Shown piece by piece: positions 32,023 through 37,573 of a DNA stretch of 37,573 bases (within the stretch, counting starts at the first letter, position 1; every line of letters starts with the position of its first letter). The notes under the pieces are model-generated. The model saw only the letters and a list, made by a program, of their open reading frames with translations, did no database searches and was not told the origin of the DNA. Source of the DNA: SIG440 sp045645485 (GTDB lineage Bacteria > Bacillota > Clostridia > Monoglobales > Monoglobaceae); assembly GCA_045645485.1 (NCBI GenBank), contig JAZRIX010000046.1, forward strand, positions 1-37,573, given 5' to 3'. The position numbers and the translations under genes are program-made.

Positions 32023-33606
32023 ATGTATAAAAAGTATTCACATTTGAGAGAAATGATAGAAACCTGTGCAGTGAGGTTTGAGAATAATATTGCGTTTAAA
32101 GTAAAAAAAACAGATGAGAATAAAAAAGTATATTATGATGAAATAACTTATTCAAGATTCAGTAAAGAAGTAGAATATCTTGCCCGTGCTTTTATGGAGG
32201 ACGGACTTGCAGGAAAACGGATTGCAGTAATCGGAAAAAACAGTTATGAATGGATTGTGGTGTTCCTTGCGGCGGTTTCTGCAGGAGGCGTAATTGTTCC
32301 TCTTGACAGAGGACTTCTTGATTATGAGATTGAAGATCAGCTTAAGCGTTCGGAAGCCGAAGCACTTTTTTACGGCGCAGAATTCAAGGATAGAGTAGGA
32401 AACTATGATATATTTAAGGTATGCACTGAGGATAAAGAATTTGGGAATATGCTTATACGCGGCAAAAAAGCAGACAATAAGGCGGAATACGATGCTATTG
32501 AAATCAATACTTGCGAGATGAGTATTTTGCTTTTTACTTCAGGTACTACGTCAGCATCCAAGGCGGTTATGCTGTCACAGAACAATATAACAGCAAATAT
32601 TTACAGCATGAGTCTTTGGGAAAAGTTTTACGAAAGCGATGTTAATATGGCGTTGCTGCCATTACATCATACCTTTGGTATGGTGCAGACAATGCTTTTC
32701 CTTTCCTGCGGTATGTGCAATGTGTTCTGTGAAGGCTTAAGGATTGCTAAATGCCTTAAGGAATACGGTGTAACAATTTTTGTAGGTGTTCCGAGAATTA
32801 TTGAGGAAATGATGCTTGTAATAAGAAGACGAATCGATTCTCAGGGCAAAACCAAAACTATTAATTTTGCACTTAAACTGTCCAATGTATTAAGAAAATG
32901 CGGAATAGACCTCCGAAGAAAGATATTCAAGCAAGTTCTTGATGCTATGGGTGGAAAGTTGAGACTTGTTATTATAGGTGCAGCGGCAGCATCCCCTGAT
33001 GTACTTAAGTTTTTCAATGATATCGGTGTTCTGGCAATTCAGGGATATGGTCTGACAGAGACTTCTCCTGTAATATCTGCGGAAAATGATACACATATGC
33101 GCAAGGATTCCGTTGGACCTGCAATTCCGGGAGTAGAAGTCAGAATTGATAATCCCGGAGAAAACGGTATTGGTGAAATTGTTGCAAGAGGCGAAAATAT
33201 AATGCTTGGATATTATAATGCGCCCGAACAAACTGCGGAAATTATCAAAGACGGTTGGTTGTACACCGGAGATATGGGAAGAATGGACAAGGACGGATAT
33301 ATATTTATATGCGGACGAAAGAAGAATGTAATCGTTCTTTCTAACGGAAAAAATGTATTTCCCGAGGAAATTGAGACTCTGGTCAATCTTTCACCTGCAG
33401 TAAAGGAATGTATCGTATATGCCGAAGGCGACGATATTTGTTGCAAAGCGGTAACGGATGAGAAGTTTGAAGGAGACGGTGAGGATGCTATAGCCAAGCA
33501 TATTGCATCTGTAAATGAAAAATTGATTAACTACAAAAAAATAAACAGATACACCATTCAGCAAGATGAAATGGCAAAAACTACAACCGGAAAAATCAAA
33601 CGGTAA
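32023..33606 (+). CDS. AMP-binding acyl-CoA synthetase (fatty acid-CoA ligase family)
   Basis: 527 residues of the ANL superfamily. ATP-binding P-loop FTSGTTSASK (171-180), GYGLTETSP (adenylate motif), GWLYTGDMGRMDKDGYIFICGRKKNVI (hinge region), and a C-terminal TTTGKIKR carrying the catalytic Lys. It activates a carboxylic acid with ATP, probably a medium- or long-chain fatty acid, and transfers it to CoA or another thiol. The usual PKG after the P-loop reads SKA here. No signal peptide. GGAGAGG lies 4 nt before the ATG; a terminator follows at 33617. Confidence 0.88.
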   Translation: MYKKYSHLREMIETCAVRFENNIAFKVKKTDENKKVYYDEITYSRFSKEVEYLARAFMEDGLAGKRIAVIGKNSYEWIVVFLAAVSAGGVIVPLDRGLLDYEIEDQLKRSEAEALFYGAEFKDRVGNYDIFKVCTEDKEFGNMLIRGKKADNKAEYDAIEINTCEMSILLFTSGTTSASKAVMLSQNNITANIYSMSLWEKFYESDVNMALLPLHHTFGMVQTMLFLSCGMCNVFCEGLRIAKCLKEYGVTIFVGVPRIIEEMMLVIRRRIDSQGKTKTINFALKLSNVLRKCGIDLRRKIFKQVLDAMGGKLRLVIIGAAAASPDVLKFFNDIGVLAIQGYGLTETSPVISAENDTHMRKDSVGPAIPGVEVRIDNPGENGIGEIVARGENIMLGYYNAPEQTAEIIKDGWLYTGDMGRMDKDGYIFICGRKKNVIVLSNGKNVFPEEIETLVNLSPAVKECIVYAEGDDICCKAVTDEKFEGDGEDAIAKHIASVNEKLINYKKINRYTIQQDEMAKTTTGKIKR

Positions 33607-33616
33607 TAGTGAGTAT

Positions 33617-33647
33617 AAAACCGACAGTTGTTTTAATTGTCGGTTTT
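33617..33647 (+). terminator. Terminator of the acyl-CoA ligase gene
   Basis: AAAACCGACA (33617-33626) and TGTCGGTTTT (33638-33647), 10-bp stem ending in T's, 10 bp after the stop. Confidence 0.85.
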
Positions 33648-33670
33648 GTGGTATATAAAGTGAGAGGTGA

Positions 33671-33699
33671 TTGACGTTGAAGGTTTTTTGTGGTACAAT
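33671..33699 (+). promoter_or_regulatory. Malic enzyme promoter
   Basis: TTGACG (33671-33676), 17-bp spacer, TACAAT (33694-33699). The leader is about 60 nt before the ATG at 33766. Confidence 0.7.
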
Positions 33700-33765
33700 T
33701 AATCACAATAAGAAGATATAGAATAAGAGAAATAAATAATTAATTATGAAAGGAATATACAGATT

Positions 33766-34938
33766 ATGGATATAAAAAAGCTTGCATTGGAAAAGCATTA
33801 TGCTTGGAAAGGAAAAATTGAGGTTGTATCACGGACTCCTGTGAAGTCAAGTGAGGATTTGTCAACAGCGTATACGCCAGGCGTTGCTGAACCTTGTCTT
33901 GCAATAAAGGATGATGTGAATAAGTCCTATGAGCTGACACGCAGGCATAATCTGGTGGCTGTTGTAACTGACGGTTCAGCCGTTCTTGGACTTGGTGACA
34001 TTGGTCCTGAGGCGGGTATGCCTGTTATGGAGGGTAAATGTGTTCTGTTCAAGGAATTTGCGGATGTGGATGCCTTTCCTATTTGTATAAAGAGTCAGGA
34101 CGTGGATGAAATTGTAAAGACCATTTACAATATATCAGGCTCTTTCGGGGGGATTAATCTTGAAGATATTGCGGCACCGCGTTGCTTTGAAATCGAAAGA
34201 AGGCTTAAGGAAGTTTGTGATATCCCTGTATTTCACGATGACCAGCACGGAACAGCTATTGTTGTTGCGGCGGCAATGCTCAATGCACTGAAGGTGGTTG
34301 ACAAGAAGATTGATGAAGTGAAGGTGGTTGTCAACGGTGCAGGGTCAGCGGGTATTGCCATTGCAAAGCACCTGCTCAGACTTGGTGTGAAAAATATGAT
34401 TATGTGTGACAGTTTAGGAATCATTTGTGAAGGAATGGAGAAACTGAACCCTGCTAAGGAAGAAATGAGCAGAATTACAAATGCTGAAAAGCAGAAAGGA
34501 ACTCTTGCTGATGCAATGAAGGGGGCGGATGTTTTTGTAGGTGTTTCTGCACCCAATGTTGTGACAGAAGAAATGGTGGCTTCAATGGCTGAGGGCAGTA
34601 TTGTGTTCCCTATGTCAAATCCGGTTCCCGAAATTATGCCTGACAAGGCACTGGCAGCAGGAGCTGCTGTTGTTGGAACAGGTCGCTCTGATTTCCCCAA
34701 TCAGATAAACAATGTACTCGCTTTTCCCGGCATTTTCAGAGGTGCTCTGGATGTTCGTGCATCGGATATCAATGAAGAAATGAAAATGGCAACTTCATAT
34801 GCTATAGCAAGTCTTGTGGACGAGCAAGAGTTGAAGGCTGACTATATTTTGCCAAAGGCTTTTGATTCTCGTATAGGCAAAACCGTTGCAGAAGCTGTTG
34901 CAAAGGCAGCACGGGATTCGGGTGTTGCGAGAATATAA
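33766..34938 (+). CDS. NAD(P)-dependent malic enzyme
   Basis: 390-residue short bacterial malic enzyme that oxidatively decarboxylates malate to pyruvate. N-terminal malic domain: VVSRTPVKSSEDLSTAYTPGVAEPC, VVTDGSAVLGLGDIGPEAGMPVMEGK, and the metal-ligand region DIAAPRCFEIERRL with FHDDQHGTA. C-terminal Rossmann domain: VVVNGAGSAGIAIAKHLL. It lacks the phosphotransacetylase-like tail of long forms. The Asp-containing strand after the GxGxxG (IMCDS) favours NAD, but cofactor choice is not certain. The gene is transcribed alone. Confidence 0.93.
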   Translation: MDIKKLALEKHYAWKGKIEVVSRTPVKSSEDLSTAYTPGVAEPCLAIKDDVNKSYELTRRHNLVAVVTDGSAVLGLGDIGPEAGMPVMEGKCVLFKEFADVDAFPICIKSQDVDEIVKTIYNISGSFGGINLEDIAAPRCFEIERRLKEVCDIPVFHDDQHGTAIVVAAAMLNALKVVDKKIDEVKVVVNGAGSAGIAIAKHLLRLGVKNMIMCDSLGIICEGMEKLNPAKEEMSRITNAEKQKGTLADAMKGADVFVGVSAPNVVTEEMVASMAEGSIVFPMSNPVPEIMPDKALAAGAAVVGTGRSDFPNQINNVLAFPGIFRGALDVRASDINEEMKMATSYAIASLVDEQELKADYILPKAFDSRIGKTVAEAVAKAARDSGVARI

Positions 34939-34970
34939 ACCGCTTACATTATGATTTAAGAAAAATCTTC

Positions 34971-35012
34971 AAAAAAGTCAATGTCATTTTTTGTCATTCT
35001 ATTGACTTTTTT
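34971..35012 (+). terminator. Terminator of malic enzyme, overlapping the next promoter
   Basis: AAAAAAGTCAAT (34971-34982) and ATTGACTTTTTT (35001-35012) form a 12-bp stem. The 3' arm contains the TTGACT -35 of the following promoter. Confidence 0.7.
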
Positions 35013-35030
35013 GCAATAATATGGGATAAT
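35002..35030 (+). promoter_or_regulatory. Promoter of the lysine riboswitch-transporter transcript
   Basis: TTGACT (35002-35007), 17-bp spacer, GATAAT (35025-35030). The start is predicted near 35037, just before the riboswitch. Confidence 0.65.
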
Positions 35031-35040
35031 ACATTGGAAT

Positions 35041-35196
35041 GGTAGAGGTGCAATACTTATAAGTAGCATGGTTCAATGACGGAAACAAGGCTCTGTGTGA
35101 AAGGAAGTGTTGCCGAAATGGCTTGGTTTTCCGTAATCAGGCTGTTGGGACACAGCAGAATATGCTGCGGACTGTCACTTCGGTGGAGAGCTATCC
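35041..35196 (+). promoter_or_regulatory. Lysine riboswitch (L-box)
   Basis: Conserved L-box elements occur in order: GGTAGAGGTGC (35041-35051), GAAAGGAAGTGTTGCCGAAA (from about 35099), a central GGCTGTTGGGA block, CTGTCACT, and GGAGAGCTATC (35185-35195). P1 pairs GGTAG (35041-35045) with CTATC (35191-35195). It lies upstream of an NhaC-family transporter gene, a known lysine-riboswitch target (LysW). Confidence 0.92.
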
Positions 35197-35224
35197 TGAA
35201 ATTTAAACATAAAATCTGACTCTT

Positions 35225-35260
35225 ACAGCCGAAGCATATGTGTGTGCCTCGGCTGTTTTT
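35225..35260 (+). terminator. Riboswitch expression-platform terminator
   Basis: ACAGCCGA (35225-35232) pairs with TCGGCTGT (35249-35256), extended by GCA/TGC, followed by TTTTT to 35260. It is the likely lysine-responsive attenuator. A second hairpin, GCACGG/CCGTGC (35271-35286), precedes another T-rich tract and may be a back-up. Confidence 0.8.
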
Positions 35261-35356
35261 GCAAAATAATGCACGGGTTTCCGTGCCCCAAAATTTTTTT
35301 CAAATTGTCCGCAAAAAAAGAAATAAAAATATTTAGCGGACGGAACGGAGATTTTT

Positions 35357-37057
35357 ATGAAAAAATCAAACATTATCAAACTGATAGTTGTTTTGCTGGC
35401 ACTTGCGGTTGTTGTTGTGAGTGCGTTGACAGTGAAAACAACTGTTACAACTGTTGACTGTGCAACTTGTGCTGATGCCGGCGAAGTTATTGCAGATTGT
35501 GCGGATTGCGGCGGTTCAGGAGTTGTGCCTTCAGGAAGCAACTATTATGCTACAATAGTTTCATTGCTTCCACCTGTGATTGCAATTATACTTGCCCTTG
35601 TAACAAAAGAAGTTTATTCTTCACTTTTTATCGGTATAGTTATTGCGGCTTTGTTTGCAAAGGACTTCAGACCTGTTGCAGCTATGGATGCTGTTCTGGG
35701 TGACGGTCTTATCGGTGCGGTTGAAGGAACTGCTGGTATCTTTATTTTCCTTGTGGTTCTTGGTGTTCTTGTTGCACTTATCAACAAGGCAGGCGGTAGT
35801 GCTGCCTTTGGTACATGGGCAGAAAAGCATATCAAGTCAAGAACCGGTGCAATGTTTGCAACCTTCATTCTTGGCGTTCTTATCTTTATTGACGACTATT
35901 TCAACTGTCTTACGGTTGGTACCGTAATGAAGCCTGTTACAGACAGACACAAGATTTCAAGAGCAAAGCTTGCATATCTTATTGATGCAACCGCTGCTCC
36001 CATTTGTATGATTGCTCCCATTTCATCATGGGCTGCGGCAGTTTCAAGCTATGCTCCAGAAGGAACATCAGGTATCGCAATGTTTGTTCAGGCAATTCCT
36101 TACAACTTCTATTCATTGCTGACATTTGTGTTTATTATTGCTCTTTGTCTTTCAAAGAGAGAATTCGGACCTATGCAGCTTCATGAAATGAACGCTCTTA
36201 CAAAAGGTGACCTCTTCACAAGCGGTGAAAGAGTGGATGAAAAAGAAGAAAACGAAGTATGCCAAAAGGGCAAGGTTATTGATTTGATTCTTCCCATTTT
36301 GGTGCTCATAGTGATTTGCGTTCTTGCACTTATCTATGTAGGCGGATTCTTTGGTCCTGACCTCTGGGGCGGTACAGATAATGTTGGTAGCTTTATCGGT
36401 TCATTCGGTAACACAGATGCAACCTTTGGTCTTCCCTGGGGCTCTATTATTGCTCTGGTGCTCACAATCGGATACTTTATGCTCAGAAGAATCATTACCT
36501 TTAAGGATGCAATGGAATGTATTCCCAAGGGCTTTATAGCAATGGTACCTGCAATTCTTATTCTTACCTTTGCTACAGCACTTAAGAACGTAAACAGCCT
36601 TATGGGTTATTCTACATATGTAGAAACACTTCTTGCAAATGCAAGTGCACTAAAAAATCTGCTTCCGGCTGTAATCTTTATTGTTGCATGCGTTATTTCT
36701 TTTGCAACGGGCACATCATGGGGTACCTTCGGTATTCTTATCCCTATTGTTACAGTTATTTTTGAAGCATCTGATCCGCTTATGATTATCGGTATGTCAG
36801 CTTGTCTTGCAGGTTCTGTATGCGGTGTCCACTGCTCACCTATTTCAGATACAACAATTATGTCTTCTGCAGGCGCAAAGTGCGACCACCTGAATCACGT
36901 ATCAACTCAGCTTCCTTATGCGATTACTGTTGCGGTTATATCCTTCGTTTCGTTTATTCTTGCAGGATATATCCAGAACTGGTTTATCGTATTCCCAATT
37001 GGTCTCGTATTGACTGTTGCTTCAGTTTTTGTCCTTGGCAAAAAATTAGCAAAATAG
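35357..37057 (+). CDS. NhaC-family transporter, probable lysine importer (LysW-like)
   Basis: 566-residue polytopic membrane protein of the NhaC Na+/H+ antiporter superfamily (IIALVTKEVYSSLFIGIVIAAL-type opening, FIDDYFNCLTVGTVMKPVTD, and ATGTSWGTFGILIPIV with GSVCGVHCSPISDTTIMSSAGA near the end). The lysine riboswitch upstream points to lysine uptake. After TM1 (about 8-26) an extracytoplasmic segment has Cys35-x2-Cys38 and Cys48-x2-Cys51 followed by GGSG, a zinc-ribbon-like tetracysteine not expected in NhaC. GGAG at 35347-35350 is 6 nt before the ATG. Confidence 0.9.
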   Translation: MKKSNIIKLIVVLLALAVVVVSALTVKTTVTTVDCATCADAGEVIADCADCGGSGVVPSGSNYYATIVSLLPPVIAIILALVTKEVYSSLFIGIVIAALFAKDFRPVAAMDAVLGDGLIGAVEGTAGIFIFLVVLGVLVALINKAGGSAAFGTWAEKHIKSRTGAMFATFILGVLIFIDDYFNCLTVGTVMKPVTDRHKISRAKLAYLIDATAAPICMIAPISSWAAAVSSYAPEGTSGIAMFVQAIPYNFYSLLTFVFIIALCLSKREFGPMQLHEMNALTKGDLFTSGERVDEKEENEVCQKGKVIDLILPILVLIVICVLALIYVGGFFGPDLWGGTDNVGSFIGSFGNTDATFGLPWGSIIALVLTIGYFMLRRIITFKDAMECIPKGFIAMVPAILILTFATALKNVNSLMGYSTYVETLLANASALKNLLPAVIFIVACVISFATGTSWGTFGILIPIVTVIFEASDPLMIIGMSACLAGSVCGVHCSPISDTTIMSSAGAKCDHLNHVSTQLPYAITVAVISFVSFILAGYIQNWFIVFPIGLVLTVASVFVLGKKLAK

Positions 37058-37072
37058 TTAAATCAAGCTCTC

Positions 37073-37110
37073 ACAACCCCTTGCCGCAATTTCGGCACGG
37101 GGTTGTTTTT
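37073..37110 (+). terminator. Terminator of the lysine transporter gene
   Basis: ACAACCCC (37073-37080) with GGGGTTGT (37099-37106), an inner GCCG/CGGC pairing, then a T-run to 37110. Confidence 0.92.
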
Positions 37111-37218
37111 CTGGTTTCTTTACAAATGTTGGGATAAGCTCTTTGGAAAGTTGCTTTCTATGTAAATTTATGTATTTTTTTGTATTACAAAAATCTTGAA
37201 GAAATTTCCAATAGGGGA

Positions 37219-37246
37219 TTGACAATAAAATTTTTAATGCTATAAT
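37219..37246 (+). promoter_or_regulatory. Strong orphan promoter upstream of repeat copy 3
   Basis: Perfect TTGACA (37219-37224), 16-bp spacer, TGC then perfect TATAAT (37241-37246). No plus-strand gene follows within the window; the transcript would start about 45 bp before repeat copy 3, passing a hairpin CATGATTT/AAATCATG (37264-37286). Confidence 0.7.
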
Positions 37247-37301
37247 CAACGTAAAGAGCGGTCATGATTTTTTCAATAAATCATGTTATTACGATTGCAC
37301 T

Positions 37302-37457
37302 TTTCTTGTATAATAGGAAATTACGCAATTTCCTATTATACAAGAAACAAAAATAAATTGCCCGTGCAAAATTTTCGGCTATGCCGAAATGCACTTGGGC
37401 AAACAAAGCGATATTACTTCGCCCGCCGCCTGCGGCGAGCGGCGAAGCCGCTTTGTT
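37302..37457 (+). repeat. Dispersed three-hairpin repeat, copy 3
   Basis: Hairpin 1: perfect 21-bp arms 37302-37322 and 37327-37347 with a 4-nt loop ACGC. Hairpin 2: 37360-37400 with GCCC/GGGC, GTGCA/TGCAC, TTTCGGC/GCCGAAA. Hairpin 3: AACAAAGCG (37402-37410) with CGCTTTGTT (37449-37457), CTTCG (37417-37421) with CGAAG (37443-37447), and a CGCCGC/GCGGCG tip. This is the best-preserved copy. Confidence 0.88.
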
Positions 37458-37468
37458 CATTACTCCCC

Positions 37469-37573
37469 TTATAGGTTTTTTGCATATAAGCTTTCAACCG
37501 AAAACCGACCTGCATTTATAAGAACAAGAGAGGCTTCGACTGATTTGAGCTCTGTTGTGCGTGAGAATATTGA
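37469..37573 (-). CDS. 3' end of a minus-strand gene (partial)
   Basis: A frame open from the right edge ends at TAA (37471-37469), giving 34 residues ending VLINAGRFSVESLYAKNL. The composition is protein-like and the other two minus frames close earlier, but the family is not recognisable from so little. Confidence 0.4.
   Translation of the reverse strand, partial: SIFSRTTELKSVEASLVLINAGRFSVESLYAKNL

Noticed and set aside
7388..37457. The three-copy repeat as a CRISPR array or IS element
   Set aside because: Copies are 6-24 kb apart, contain no transposase, and lack regular short repeats and spacers.
37283..37474. 63-aa plus-strand frame over repeat copy 3
   Set aside because: It is read through the hairpins of the repeat and has no ribosome site or family-like composition.

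Overview
The window looks like a chromosomal segment of a low-GC, spore-forming, anaerobic member of the Clostridia (Oscillospiraceae/Ruminococcaceae-like). The basis is AT-rich intergenic DNA, AGGAGG-type ribosome binding sites, TTGACA/TATAAT promoters, a SpoIIR gene, the CtsR-McsA-McsB-ClpC operon, an electron-bifurcating-type lactate dehydrogenase/Etf set, and housekeeping genes ordered as in Firmicutes. No rRNA, tRNA, CRISPR array, transposase or prophage structural gene was seen. The genus is inference.

Layout. 1-2276: the end of an unrecognised gene, a small Cys-containing ORF and a cytoplasmic GH13 alpha-amylase with its own promoter. 2399-5789 (minus): etfB-etfA-FAD-dependent lactate dehydrogenase, organised like the LctBCD bifurcating complex. 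5981-6948: an XRE/S24 self-cleaving repressor divergent from a 44-residue membrane peptide; the two promoters between them carry four CGAAAC hexamers 40-44 bp apart. 6951-8536: a truncated GT2-like membrane protein, repeat copy 1, a CBM9-like protein and a DUF2508 protein. 8718-16714 (plus): secA, prfB (frameshifted), prfA, a TsaC/Sua5-YwlE-like fusion, rimI and tsaD. spoIIR (minus) ends on tsaD. 17427-23852 (plus): ddl, murI, a DUF1934 (YwiB-like) gene, argS, an S41 protease and an Mrp-type P-loop ATPase. 23866-24157: an array of hairpins. 24201-28691 (minus): ctsR-mcsA-mcsB-clpC. 28854-31078: a LysR regulator divergent from a CofE-like ligase, then repeat copy 2. 31315-33606: a DUF1836 regulator divergent from an acyl-CoA ligase. 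33766-34938: malic enzyme. 35041-37057: a lysine riboswitch and an NhaC-family (LysW-like) transporter. 37110-37573: a strong orphan promoter, repeat copy 3 and the end of a minus-strand gene.

How genes work together. McsB (arginine kinase), McsA, CtsR and ClpC form the phosphoarginine quality-control system. The candidate opposing arginine phosphatase is fused to the t6A enzyme TsaC about 10 kb away. TsaC and TsaD make the t6A tRNA modification; prfA, prfB, argS and rimI also serve translation. murI and ddl supply D-Glu and D-Ala-D-Ala for peptidoglycan. The Etf/LDH set and malic enzyme point to lactate and malate metabolism.

The most interesting items are: a three-copy, three-hairpin dispersed repeat with compensatory changes; the S24 repressor/small-peptide switch; a prfB frameshift site with UAA in place of UGA; the TsaC-arginine-phosphatase fusion; two CtsR boxes around the ctsR promoter; and the riboswitch-controlled transporter with an added four-Cys segment.
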